DNA from: Paracoccus tegillarcae
Lineage (GTDB): Bacteria > Pseudomonadota > Alphaproteobacteria > Rhodobacterales > Rhodobacteraceae
Length of the DNA stretch: 64,000 nucleotides
Direction: 5' to 3'
Assembly: GCF_002847305.1 (NCBI RefSeq)
Contig: NZ_CP025408.1
Coordinates: forward strand, 1,100,001 to 1,164,000
The notes under the pieces were generated by a model. The model searched no databases. It was not told the origin of the DNA and saw only the letters and a list, made by a program, of their open reading frames with translations. The translations under genes were made by a program, and so were the position numbers. Shown in pieces: positions 25,725 through 34,567 of the stretch (the stretch's first letter is position 1; every line of letters begins with the position of its first letter).

Positions 25725-28364
25725 TCAGGCGAAAATGTAATCGAACTTGCCGTCTTTCATGGTGATCGTCACGTCGGACATGCCATTGCCCTCGACCATG
25801 CGCGCCAGGACCTGACGCGACAGATCGGGCAGGATCGAGTTGGTGATGATATTGTCGATCATCCGCCCACCGCTGTCCGGATCGCGGCATTCCTCGACGA
25901 TATGGTCGATCACCGCGTCGTCCCAGCCTAGCCGCGCGCCATGGGCCGTGCGCATCCGCCCGACAATCGCGCCCAGTTTCAGCTTGGCGATGCCTGCCAG
26001 CACCTCGCGACCCAGTGGGAAATAGGGGATGGTCACAATGCGGCCCAACAGCGCAGGCGGAAAGACCTTTAGCAGTTCCGGCTTCATCCGCGCATCCAGC
26101 GTTTCCAGATCGGGCGTCGTCTCGCCGCCTTCGGCCATATCCATGATGACGTTCGTGCCAACATTCGAGGTCAGCAAAATCAACGTGTTCTTGAAGTTGA
26201 TGGCGCGGCCATTGCCGTCCTCCATCATGCCCTTGTCGAACACCTGAAAGAACAGCTCGTGCACGTCCGGATGGGCCTTTTCGATCTCGTCCAGCAGCAC
26301 CACCGAATAGGGTTTGCGTCGCACGGCTTCGGTCAGACGGCCACCCTCGCCGTAACCCACATAACCCGGAGGCGCGCCTTTCAGCAGCGACACGGAATGT
26401 GCCTCCTGAAACTCGGACATATTGATGGTGATGACGTTCGTCTCGCCGCCATATAGCTGTTCTGCCAGGGCCAGCGCGGTTTCCGTCTTGCCGACGCCCG
26501 AGGGACCGCACAGCATGAAAACACCGATGGGCTTGTTGGGGTTCGACAGGCCTGCGCGGCTGGTTTCGACCCGTTTGGCAATCATCTGCAGACCGTGATC
26601 CTGCCCGATGACACGTTCGCGCAGGTGATCGGCAAGCCCCAGAATTGCCTGCAACTCATCAGCCACCATCCGGCCAGCGGGAATGCCCGTCCAGTCGCTG
26701 ATGACCGATGCCACGGCCTGTTCGTCGACATGCGGCCAGATCATCCGGTCATCGGGATTGCGGTCGTCCAGCTTGGCCATCTCGGCGGCCATCTCGGCCC
26801 GCACGGCGTCTGGATCAAACGCCTCACCCTCTGCCGCAGCCAGCCGTTCGCGCAAGGCAAGGATCTGATCGACGACCGCCTTTTCCTCGCCGTAACCGAC
26901 CTCGGCCTCGGCCAGCTTTTCGCGCAGCCTGTCGGCCTCTTCCCGTGCCTCGGCCAGCCGTTCTTCGTTGGTCTCGCCCAGATCGCGCTCGGCCTCTTTG
27001 GCGGCGATCTCGGTTTCCAGCGCAGCAATGCCCTCGCGCAGATCGGCGATGCGCGCGGGGGTGGCATTCTGGCTGATCGCCACGCGGGCGCAGGCCGTGT
27101 CCAGCAGGCTGACGGCCTTGTCGGGCAGTTGTCGCGCCGGGATATAGCGTGCCGACAGCGCAACGGCAGCCGTGATCGCCTCGTCCGAGATGCGAACCTT
27201 GTGATGCGCCTCCATCGGGTCAAGGATACCGCGCAGCATGTAGCAGCACTGTTCGATCCCCGGTTCATCCACGGTGATCGGCTGGAAACGGCGGGTCAGC
27301 GCCGGGTCTTTTTCGATATGATTGCGATACTCGGCCCAGGTGGTCGCGGCGATGGTCCGCAAGGTGCCGCGCGCCAGTGCCGGTTTCAGCAGGTTGGCGG
27401 CATCGCCGGTGCCCTGCGCGCCGCCTGCGCCGATCAGGGTATGGGCCTCGTCGATGAACAGGATGATCGGCGTCGGGCTGGCCTGCACTTCCTCGATCAC
27501 GGAACGCAGGCGTTGTTCGAATTCGCCCTTCATGCTGGCACCTGCCTGCATGGCACCGATATCCAGCATGTAAAGCCGCATCCCCTTTAACGCCGGCGGC
27601 ACATCGCCCGATGCCAGACGCTGCGCGAAGCCTTCGACCACGGCGGTTTTGCCCACCCCGGCCTCGCCCGTCAGGATCGGGTTGTTCTGGCGCCGCCGTA
27701 GCAGGATATCGACGATCTGGCGGATCTCATCATCGCGCCCGACGATCCGGTCCATCGTGCCCGACTCCGCCTGCGCCGTCAGATCGACCGAGAACCGGCC
27801 AAGCGCGGTCTTGGCGCCATCACCCTGGGACGCACCCGGCGTGCCCGCACCGACCAGACCCGAGCCGTCCATCGGGCGCATCTCTTCCTCTTCCGAGGTG
27901 GCCCAGAGGGTGCGGCTTTCGCCGCTGAGCCGATCGACCGAGACATCGGCAAAGACCGGCGAGACGGTCAGCAATTCGCGCCGCAGATGGCTGTCATTCA
28001 ACATCGCAACCAGCGCGTGGCCAGAACGGATCTGGGTTTCGCCAAAGAACAGCGTGGCATAGGTCCAGGCGTGGTTCAGCGTGTCGCCCAGGCTTTCGGA
28101 AATGCCCGGCGTTTCGGTCACACCCTTTTTCAGCGCGCCCATCGCCTTGTCTGCATCCTGCAGCGCCTTGCCGCGATCCAGCCCCATTTCACGCAGGCTG
28201 ACCGAGATATCGCAGTCCTGATTGGACAGCACATGAAACAGCCAATGGGCCAGTTCCACGTTGCGATTCCCTTCGCCTCGTGCATGGCGCATGGCCTGAA
28301 TAAAGGCGTCATAGCCTGCACGGTTCATCTTGCCGGCAAATTTCTCGATACTGATTTCGGTCAT
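25725..28364 (-). CDS. tssH: T6SS ATPase ClpV (TssH)
   Basis: An 879-residue AAA+ disaggregase that recycles contracted T6SS sheaths. It has a Clp-N repeat domain (about residues 1-150), then AAA+ domain 1 with Walker A GEAGVGKT (233-240) and Walker B ILFIDEAH. A middle coiled-coil region (about 430-520, alternating charged helices) follows, then AAA+ domain 2 with Walker A GPSGVGKT (620-627) and Walker B VVLLDEIEKAH. The N-terminal TEISIEKFAGKMNRAGYDAFIQAM is the ClpV rather than ClpB type. It is the last gene of the T6SS operon, 9 bases after tssG. Confidence 0.95.
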   Translation of the reverse strand: MTEISIEKFAGKMNRAGYDAFIQAMRHARGEGNRNVELAHWLFHVLSNQDCDISVSLREMGLDRGKALQDADKAMGALKKGVTETPGISESLGDTLNHAWTYATLFFGETQIRSGHALVAMLNDSHLRRELLTVSPVFADVSVDRLSGESRTLWATSEEEEMRPMDGSGLVGAGTPGASQGDGAKTALGRFSVDLTAQAESGTMDRIVGRDDEIRQIVDILLRRRQNNPILTGEAGVGKTAVVEGFAQRLASGDVPPALKGMRLYMLDIGAMQAGASMKGEFEQRLRSVIEEVQASPTPIILFIDEAHTLIGAGGAQGTGDAANLLKPALARGTLRTIAATTWAEYRNHIEKDPALTRRFQPITVDEPGIEQCCYMLRGILDPMEAHHKVRISDEAITAAVALSARYIPARQLPDKAVSLLDTACARVAISQNATPARIADLREGIAALETEIAAKEAERDLGETNEERLAEAREEADRLREKLAEAEVGYGEEKAVVDQILALRERLAAAEGEAFDPDAVRAEMAAEMAKLDDRNPDDRMIWPHVDEQAVASVISDWTGIPAGRMVADELQAILGLADHLRERVIGQDHGLQMIAKRVETSRAGLSNPNKPIGVFMLCGPSGVGKTETALALAEQLYGGETNVITINMSEFQEAHSVSLLKGAPPGYVGYGEGGRLTEAVRRKPYSVVLLDEIEKAHPDVHELFFQVFDKGMMEDGNGRAINFKNTLILLTSNVGTNVIMDMAEGGETTPDLETLDARMKPELLKVFPPALLGRIVTIPYFPLGREVLAGIAKLKLGAIVGRMRTAHGARLGWDDAVIDHIVEECRDPDSGGRMIDNIITNSILPDLSRQVLARMVEGNGMSDVTITMKDGKFDYIFA

Positions 28365-28373
28365 TAAAAGTCC

Positions 28374-29336
28374 TCAGGCGGCGGGTCGGTCGGCATCCAG
28401 CGAAAAACTGGCGGCGGTTACAAAAGCATTGGGATCGTCATTGGCAGGGGCAAGCGCTGCCATCCAGCCCAGACTGGCGGATTTGCCAAGCATCGCCGGT
28501 TCTACCTCGGATGCAGGCAGGGCCAGCGACACATCAACCACATAGGTCTTGCCCAGATACCAGAAGACGATATCGGCAAGGCGCTGATAGCCGGGCTGGC
28601 CGGGCAGAAAGCGTCGGTACTCGGCCAGACTGCCGGTGCGCAGATCCAGCCGGATCTTTTCGCCCACCGATTGCACACGCGCGCCAAGGTACATGTCGCG
28701 CCCCAGACTGCTGCCGCGCTGACCAAGGGCCGAGGTATCGGCGGCGTCGAATTCCATCCAATAGGGAACGTGTTCCTCGACATGCGTGGGCACAGCCAGA
28801 TGCGTTTCGATCATCTGGCGCAGGCGGACCGGGCTGCGGACGCGGCCACCGAACAGCGACACCATCGGCAGGCGCGCAAGGTCGTTCAGCCCGTCGTGAT
28901 TGCGAAAGGCGGGCGTGGATGTCCCCGCGACCGCAGCGACATAGCCGTCAAAGCGGTCGCTGCCCGGATGGTCGAACTGGCTGATCGCGTGCGAATCGGA
29001 CCAGGCGCGAAAGAACAACTGCAAAAATCGCGTCGCCAGAATATCGGTAAAGGCGATAAAGCTGTCATCGCCCCCCTCCAGCCAACGCGCGACCTCTTCG
29101 GTCGTGTTCAGCGGCAACGCGCCCTGCGGCCCGAAAAACCCCATGACCTGCGCCCGCAGAGAGCCGCTGCGTTCGGGTGCGAAATCCCCTGCAGGAAAGG
29201 CCAGCGAGGGGTCCTGCCCGATGCGCAGGATCTCATCGCGCAGCCGGGTGGCGCGGCCAATGGGCGGCTTGCCCGGGGCCTCGCGTTCCATCTGGCGCAA
29301 CAGTGCGAGAAAGCCCTGATCGCCGCCGCTGCTCAT
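28374..29336 (-). CDS. tssG: T6SS baseplate subunit TssG
   Basis: A 320-residue protein with the TssG/ImpH layout: it starts with a LLRQMEREAPGKPPIGRATRLRDEILRIGQDPSLAFPAGDF block, followed by MGFFGPQGALPLNTTEEVARWLEGG, a family signature. TssG pairs with two TssF copies in each baseplate wedge and is cytoplasmic. Its ATG overlaps the tssF stop by 4 bases, consistent with stoichiometric coupling. The residue 150-200 region (AFRNHDGLNDLARLPMVSLFGG) is also conserved in the family. Confidence 0.92.
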   Translation of the reverse strand: MSSGGDQGFLALLRQMEREAPGKPPIGRATRLRDEILRIGQDPSLAFPAGDFAPERSGSLRAQVMGFFGPQGALPLNTTEEVARWLEGGDDSFIAFTDILATRFLQLFFRAWSDSHAISQFDHPGSDRFDGYVAAVAGTSTPAFRNHDGLNDLARLPMVSLFGGRVRSPVRLRQMIETHLAVPTHVEEHVPYWMEFDAADTSALGQRGSSLGRDMYLGARVQSVGEKIRLDLRTGSLAEYRRFLPGQPGYQRLADIVFWYLGKTYVVDVSLALPASEVEPAMLGKSASLGWMAALAPANDDPNAFVTAASFSLDADRPAA

Positions 29337-31249
29337 AGCAGGGCCCCGCTGCCGGTTCGCGGTGGCCAGCGCATGATCTCGCCGCGCTGCTGGCTGACCG
29401 TGATCGATTGGGTGAAGCTGTTGATATTGGTGTATTCCGCGAAGAACCTGTCCAGCACCGCCGCCAAGGCGATAAAGCCGGTGCCCTCAAAGGCCGCATC
29501 GTCATAGGTCACCCGGATTTCCAGCCCGCGCGCAGGGAAATAGCCATCCGCACGCCGGATAGAGCGGACGATGGGGCGCGTCTCCAATGACCGGATCCCC
29601 TGGATCTGCGATTCTGTGATGCTGTCGGACATGTCAGCGAACAGGCTCAGCAATTCGCGCAAACTCTCGGCGCCATCGCGGCCGGGGCGGTCGTCCAGCC
29701 CGAAATGGTTCAGCGACAAATAGGACAGGAGACGCCAGTAGACATCGCCCTGCGTCGCCCGATGCGGCGCACCCTTGTCGATTTCCAGCATCGATTCGCG
29801 TGGACGGGTCGGACCGATCAGGCAGGCCAGCGCAACACTGGTGTCAGACAGGAAATGAAAGTCGTCCTTGCCGCCCGCGATCGGCAGATATTCCGCCAAG
29901 TGCCGGTTTGAACAAAGCGCCCGGATTTGCAGCCGCTGCGCCCGTTGCGACACCTCGCCCTCTGGCGGCTCGTAAAGCGAAATAAAGGTTTCGGTGCCGC
30001 GATAGCGGTGGCGCATGCCGAAACGGTTCTCATGCGAGGTCAGGCGGCGCTGCTTGCGACGCGAAGTGTAATACAGTGCCTGGCGCGGCGGGGTGCCACC
30101 GTCGGGCAGCGAGTATAGCGGGCGAACCTCGACCTTGTCGGCGCTGCTGCCGTAATGGGCAAAGACATGGGTGATCCGCTGGATCTCGTAATGCGTCACC
30201 GGGCTGGAATCCGGCGTCACGACGAACTCATGCCGTTTCTGGTCCAGCCGAACCTGACTGCTGGTCTCCTCGAACAGGTTGATCGCCGGCGCACAGTTCA
30301 AAGCGACATGACTGTTGGTCAGCCGCGCGGCCAACACGTCATCGCTGCGCCGGAACTCCATCACGATTTCGACCCGATCCGCAGGGATGCGCGACAGGAT
30401 CGGCTTTAGCCCTGTCAGGCGAAAACCCAGATACTTGCGCGGAAAGATAAACGCCTCGCGCAGATGCGCGAACCCATCGAACAGACGCGTATCGCGCCGG
30501 AACAGCCGCTCTTCTTGCGAAAAACCGATCTGTTCCACCTGGTCGGGATTGAGCCGCAAGAACGCCGGATCGCCCTGTTTGTCGATCCAACGCAAGGACA
30601 GTCGCAGCCGGTCGCAATGCACCTGCTCATAAAGCGCGGCGGCCTGCCCGAAATCCGGGGCGGTGAGGTGCAGGGCCAGACTGTCCATTGGCAGGCTGTT
30701 CATGCCGCCGGGCGTGGTGCGCCGGATGCCGATCTGCAATCCCGCCTTGGTTCTCAGGTCGGGGTCCTGCCCCAGGGAGCCAACCGGGCCGGCAGCGTCC
30801 AGATAGCTCACATCATCGACGGCCAGGGGCCAGAGTGTCACCGGCGCCGTCAACTGAAAGCGGCAAGAGACACGCTGATCAGCATCAACAAACCGCGCGT
30901 CAAGGTATTCGCCGGGCGCAAAGCGCCGGCCCTCTTCCAGCTTTTTCTCATCGGCCGAGGATTGCGCCTGTACCAGCATGACCGAGGGCACGGGCGCCAG
31001 CGCATCGGGGAAAATCTGCTCCAGCATTTCGACGGTGAAACCGCGGAATTCCTCGTCCAGCTTCAGTTGAACACGCGCCGCCAGAAACGCCGTGCCCTCC
31101 AGCAAGCCGGCCACGGCCGGATCGGTATTGTCGCGCAGCAAACCGCCAAGCCGGTCGGCGATGCCCGGATATTCCGCCGCGAATTCTGCCGAACGCTCGT
31201 AAAGCATCGCCAGCTCACGGTTATAAATATCACGGAATGCCTTTTTCAT
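29333..31249 (-). CDS. tssF: T6SS baseplate subunit TssF
   Basis: A 638-residue protein matching TssF/ImpG. It opens with AFRDIYNRELAMLYERSAEFAAEYPGIADRLGG and continues VAGLLEGTAFLAARVQLKLDEEFRGFTVEMLEQIFPDALAPVPSVMLVQ, the strongly conserved N-terminal wedge-binding region. It forms the TssF2G part of the phage-like baseplate. It lies 9 bases downstream of tssE and overlaps tssG by 4 bases. The length is normal for the family (about 580-640). Confidence 0.94.
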   Translation of the reverse strand: MKKAFRDIYNRELAMLYERSAEFAAEYPGIADRLGGLLRDNTDPAVAGLLEGTAFLAARVQLKLDEEFRGFTVEMLEQIFPDALAPVPSVMLVQAQSSADEKKLEEGRRFAPGEYLDARFVDADQRVSCRFQLTAPVTLWPLAVDDVSYLDAAGPVGSLGQDPDLRTKAGLQIGIRRTTPGGMNSLPMDSLALHLTAPDFGQAAALYEQVHCDRLRLSLRWIDKQGDPAFLRLNPDQVEQIGFSQEERLFRRDTRLFDGFAHLREAFIFPRKYLGFRLTGLKPILSRIPADRVEIVMEFRRSDDVLAARLTNSHVALNCAPAINLFEETSSQVRLDQKRHEFVVTPDSSPVTHYEIQRITHVFAHYGSSADKVEVRPLYSLPDGGTPPRQALYYTSRRKQRRLTSHENRFGMRHRYRGTETFISLYEPPEGEVSQRAQRLQIRALCSNRHLAEYLPIAGGKDDFHFLSDTSVALACLIGPTRPRESMLEIDKGAPHRATQGDVYWRLLSYLSLNHFGLDDRPGRDGAESLRELLSLFADMSDSITESQIQGIRSLETRPIVRSIRRADGYFPARGLEIRVTYDDAAFEGTGFIALAAVLDRFFAEYTNINSFTQSITVSQQRGEIMRWPPRTGSGALL

Positions 31250-31258
31250 CGCCCGTGT

Positions 31259-31825
31259 CTACCTTTCAACCCGCCGCCCGGTCATGCGCAGCTTGCCCGC
31301 GCCCAGATCGACCTCGGCCACGAAATCCATTGGCAGGTCAGCCGGTGATGCGCGCATTTCGGCGGTAATATCAAAAAAGATGCGTTGATCCGTCATCTCA
31401 TCTCGTTCCGAGACGCGCACTTCCAGCGTTTCCGCGATCAGTCGCGGTTCGTGCCGGATCAGCGATTCGCGGATCGACGCGGCGATCCGGCTGTTGGTTT
31501 CCTGGCTCTGCGTCAGGCTGGACATGTCGCGAAATCCGAAATTGACGATTGAGCGTTCGACCAGTGGCGCATCGGTCAGTGGAACCATTGCATCCAGTCG
31601 AACCGTGTTCATCAGGCTGCCCAGATCAGCGGCCAGATCGGCCTGCAATGACGCGGGATCCGTGCCGTCGCGGCTTTGGCGTCGGCGCACCGAGATCATG
31701 CGATCCTCGTCCACACGCCGCTCGGCCGGGGCCGCGTCGCGCGCATCGCCCGCACGGGCACTGGCGCGGAAAATCTGCATGATCGACATCTGCCGATCGG
31801 GTTTGGTGCGGGGGCTGCGGGACAT
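31259..31825 (-). CDS. tssE: T6SS baseplate subunit TssE (gp25-like)
   Basis: A 188-residue protein with a gp25-like domain in the C-terminal two thirds (LQADLAADLGSLMNTVRLDA...SIVNFGFRDMSSLTQSQETNSRIAASIRESLIRHEPRLIAETLEVRV). The first 60 residues are a charged extension. GAGGTATC lies just before the ATG. It sits on the far side of the hcp terminator, so its expression depends on read-through or on a weak promoter in the 92-bp gap. Confidence 0.9.
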   Translation of the reverse strand: MSRSPRTKPDRQMSIMQIFRASARAGDARDAAPAERRVDEDRMISVRRRQSRDGTDPASLQADLAADLGSLMNTVRLDAMVPLTDAPLVERSIVNFGFRDMSSLTQSQETNSRIAASIRESLIRHEPRLIAETLEVRVSERDEMTDQRIFFDITAEMRASPADLPMDFVAEVDLGAGKLRMTGRRVER

Positions 31826-31844
31826 GATACCTCAGCCTGCCATA

Positions 31845-31882
31845 GAAAAACCCCGGCGCAAGGTCTGCGCTGCGCCGGGGTT
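31845..31882 (-). terminator. Intrinsic terminator after hcp
   Basis: On the minus strand a 12-bp perfect stem (AACCCCGGCGCA / TGCGCCGGGGTT, 10-nt loop) runs into a TTTTT tract. It lies 35 bases past the hcp stop, inside the T6SS operon, and would raise hcp mRNA over the downstream baseplate genes. Confidence 0.88.
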
Positions 31883-31917
31883 CATTCCTGTCAGGAAATG
31901 GGGCCGATCCAAATGGA

Positions 31918-32415
31918 TCAGGCGTTCCATTCCTTGTTTTCTGCGATATCCCAGCCGGCCATCGTCTCGGCACCAGCTGCGCCCGACTCTTCCTGCAGGG
32001 TATACAGAACTTCGAATTTGCGGAAGTTCAGGGTCAGGGTTTCCTGGATACGGTCCAGGCCATCCTTGGAACCACCAGTGTTGTAGCTGGTGATCATGAT
32101 GTTTTCCATTTTCAGGCGGAAATACTCAACCGGAGCGGTGCCGCCCGATTTACGGACGATCAGTTCGCCGTTCTCGATGTGCTCACCCGAGGTACAACGC
32201 TTGATCAGGTCGTTGGAAGCCAGGTCGACGTATTTGGTCAGAGTGATGTCCTGGACATTCACCTTGCCACCGCCGCCGCCCGAACCAACATGGGTCGTAC
32301 CGGACTGGGTCAGACCCCAACCCCAAGCCAAGACGTCGATGTTATCGCGATGAGTATCATCTTGCGACTCACCCTTGATGTTGTTCGACAGCTTCAGAAA
32401 GATATCAACGGCCAT
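31918..32415 (-). CDS. hcp: T6SS tube protein Hcp (TssD)
   Basis: A 165-residue protein that begins MAVDIFLKLSNNIKGESQDDTHRDNIDVLAWGWGLTQSG and has the Hcp beta-barrel order (KVNVQDITLTKYVDLASNDLIKRCTSGEHIENGELIVRKSG...VEYFRLKMENIMITSYNTGG). Hexamers stack into the inner tube carrying effectors. There is a single hcp in the window. It has a good AAAGGAG ribosome-binding site, a 40-bp gap after tssC and its own terminator, typical of the most abundant secreted T6SS component. Confidence 0.96.
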   Translation of the reverse strand: MAVDIFLKLSNNIKGESQDDTHRDNIDVLAWGWGLTQSGTTHVGSGGGGGKVNVQDITLTKYVDLASNDLIKRCTSGEHIENGELIVRKSGGTAPVEYFRLKMENIMITSYNTGGSKDGLDRIQETLTLNFRKFEVLYTLQEESGAAGAETMAGWDIAENKEWNA

Positions 32416-32455
32416 ATTTACTCGCTCCTTTATTTACGACAGCCAGATAAAAAAA

Positions 32456-33946
32456 CTATTTGCCTTTCGGCAGCTTGGACACAAGGCTCATCCCGATATC
32501 CATGCCTTCCAGTTGGAAATGCGGCTTCAAGAAGAACTTGCCGACGTAATAGCCCGGGTTCTCCTCGTCCTCCACGACTTCCACTTTGGCTCCCGCCAAA
32601 GGTTTTTTGGCCTTTTCCCGCTCGCTCGCGCTTTCAGGATTGCCTGACACGTATTTGTTGACCCAACTCTGCAATTGGGTCTGCAGTTGCAAGCGATCCG
32701 GATTTTGACCGATCTTGTCGCGCACCATTACCTTCAGATAATGACTGAAGCGTGACACGGCGAAAATATAAGGCAGCCGCGAAGACATATTGTCCGAGGC
32801 AGTGGCCAGATCGTCGACATATTTCTTTGGACGGTACAAGGTCTGAGCGCCGATGAAGGCAGCCTTGTCGGTGTGCTTGCGGTGGATCAGACCGATCAGG
32901 CCAGCCTTGGACAGCTCACCCTCGCGGCGATCGGTGATCGACACTTCGGTCGGGCATTTCAGGTCCTTGGAACCATCGCCGGTATCAAAAGTATGGCTGG
33001 GCAGGTTCAGAACCTCGCCGCCCGATTGAACGCCGCGGATCTGCACCGTCCAGCCGTATTCCTTATGCGCGCGGTTGATGTTCACGGCCATCGCATGGGC
33101 CGCGTTCATCCACGCGTATTGCGTGCCGTCATGGCCGTCGGTTTCCTCTTCGAAATCGAATTCCTCGACCACCGAATTGGTGTTCTGACCATAGGGCTCG
33201 CGCGACAGGACCCGCGGCAGGGTCAGCGCGATATAGCGGCTGTCCTCGCTGTCGCGCAGGCTGTTCCAGGCGGCGTAATCGGGCGTATCGAAAATCTCGG
33301 ACAGGTCGGGCGGGGTGCCGATCTCGTTCCAGCTGTCCATCCCCAGCAACTCGGGCGCGGCCGAGCTGAGGAACGGCGCATGAGCCGCCGCAGCGACTTT
33401 GCCGATCGAGCGCAGCAGACCCACATCAGCCGTGGACTGGTCGAAATAATAATCGCCCACCAGCGCGCCAAACGGCTTGCCACCCAGGGTGCCGAACTCC
33501 TGCTCATAGATCTTCATGTGCAGGGGCGACTTGTCCCATTTCGCACCGGGATAGCGCCGCATCATCGCAGCCAGTTCGGGCTTCGAGGCATTCAACACCT
33601 TGACCCGCAGCGAGGCGTCGGTTTCGGAATTATTGACCGTATAGGCAAGACCGCGCCACGATGCTTCCAGCTTTTGGAACTCATCGTGATGCATGATCTG
33701 GTTCAACTGGTCGGACAGCTTCTTGTCCATCTTGGCCAGCATCGCCGTGATCGTGTCGATCACGTCCTCACCGATCAGCGTCTGATCTTCCAGCGCCTCT
33801 TGCACCAGCGCGACAACGGCGTTGTCGACCTCTTTCGCGGCGACATCCGTGCGCGGCTTGATCGTCTGCCGCAGAATGTCGGAAAACTCGTTCAGCTCGT
33901 TTAGGCCAGCATCCTGCTGGTCGATCTGCTGCGGGGCTTGGGCCAT
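32456..33946 (-). CDS. tssC: T6SS contractile sheath large subunit TssC
   Basis: A 496-residue protein with the VipB/TssC fold. Conserved blocks include the central LEASWRGLAYTVNNSETDASLRVKVLNASKPEL, GKPFGALVGDYYFDQS, the LPRVLSREPYGQNT segment and the C-terminal PHFQLEGMDIGMSLVSKLPKGK. It forms the sheath with TssB, whose stop is 3 bases before its start. A short GAAA-capped stem plus T7 right after the stop is too small to call a terminator. Confidence 0.96.
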   Translation of the reverse strand: MAQAPQQIDQQDAGLNELNEFSDILRQTIKPRTDVAAKEVDNAVVALVQEALEDQTLIGEDVIDTITAMLAKMDKKLSDQLNQIMHHDEFQKLEASWRGLAYTVNNSETDASLRVKVLNASKPELAAMMRRYPGAKWDKSPLHMKIYEQEFGTLGGKPFGALVGDYYFDQSTADVGLLRSIGKVAAAAHAPFLSSAAPELLGMDSWNEIGTPPDLSEIFDTPDYAAWNSLRDSEDSRYIALTLPRVLSREPYGQNTNSVVEEFDFEEETDGHDGTQYAWMNAAHAMAVNINRAHKEYGWTVQIRGVQSGGEVLNLPSHTFDTGDGSKDLKCPTEVSITDRREGELSKAGLIGLIHRKHTDKAAFIGAQTLYRPKKYVDDLATASDNMSSRLPYIFAVSRFSHYLKVMVRDKIGQNPDRLQLQTQLQSWVNKYVSGNPESASEREKAKKPLAGAKVEVVEDEENPGYYVGKFFLKPHFQLEGMDIGMSLVSKLPKGK

Positions 33947-33949
33947 GAA

Positions 33950-34474
33950 TTAATCCTCCGTCCCTTCGTCGGATGCGTCCTTGGCGCTTTCACGCGCTGC
34001 CAGTGCCGCCATCAGCTCGGGGTCGTTCAAGAGTTGCTTGATCTGGTCCTGCGCCTTGGGTTTCGAGTTCATGTAGCGCTGAAGATTGGCCAGATGCTCG
34101 CGCGCCTCCAGCAGCTTTTTCAGCGCCGGAACCTGGCGCGCCACGGCTGCCGGCTCGAAATCATTCATCGACTGGAATTCCAGGCTGACGCCCAGACGAT
34201 CTTCGCCACCCAGTTCGTTGCCGACGTTATAGGACAGGCCCGGCGTCACGCTTTCCATGAATTCATCCAGCGAGGCGGCGGTGACGTCGACAAAGTCACG
34301 CTCTTCCATTGCCTCTTTATCGACAGGCGACGCATTGCCCGACAGATCGGACATCACACCCATCACAAAGGGCAGCTCGACCATCTTTTCGCTGTCATAG
34401 GGATCTTCGTAGGAAATGTTCACCCGAGGCGGGCGATTGCGTTTGATAAAATCGGTCGACTTGTCAGCGGCCAT
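33950..34474 (-). CDS. tssB: T6SS contractile sheath small subunit TssB
   Basis: A 174-residue VipA-type protein: DFIKRNRPPRVNISYEDPYDSEKMVELPFVMGVMSDLSGN is the hallmark N-terminus, followed by the helical FVDVTAASLDEFMESVTPGLSYNVGN segment. It pairs with TssC to form the contractile sheath, and ClpV recognises the TssC N-terminus in this complex. TAGGAG precedes the ATG. The 93-bp gap upstream suggests a separate promoter from tssA, but I could not fix one. Confidence 0.95.
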   Translation of the reverse strand: MAADKSTDFIKRNRPPRVNISYEDPYDSEKMVELPFVMGVMSDLSGNASPVDKEAMEERDFVDVTAASLDEFMESVTPGLSYNVGNELGGEDRLGVSLEFQSMNDFEPAAVARQVPALKKLLEAREHLANLQRYMNSKPKAQDQIKQLLNDPELMAALAARESAKDASDEGTED

Positions 34475-34567
34475 TACTCGAACTCCTAACAGTTGCGCGG
34501 CACGAAACCCTCAAATCACTAAAGTGTCAATGCCACATGCCTAATGCCCTGTCCATTTGGTCAGAGA

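Noticed and set aside
32416..32458. Possible terminator between tssC and hcp (T7 after the tssC stop)
   Set aside because: The only preceding stem is a 4-bp TGCC-GAAA-GGCA hairpin, too weak to support a terminator call.
34475..34567. Candidate promoter for tssB (TTGACA at 34525-34530) and a sigma-54-like TGGCAT nearby
   Set aside because: No convincing -10 hexamer at 17 bases and no TTGC box at the sigma-54 spacing.
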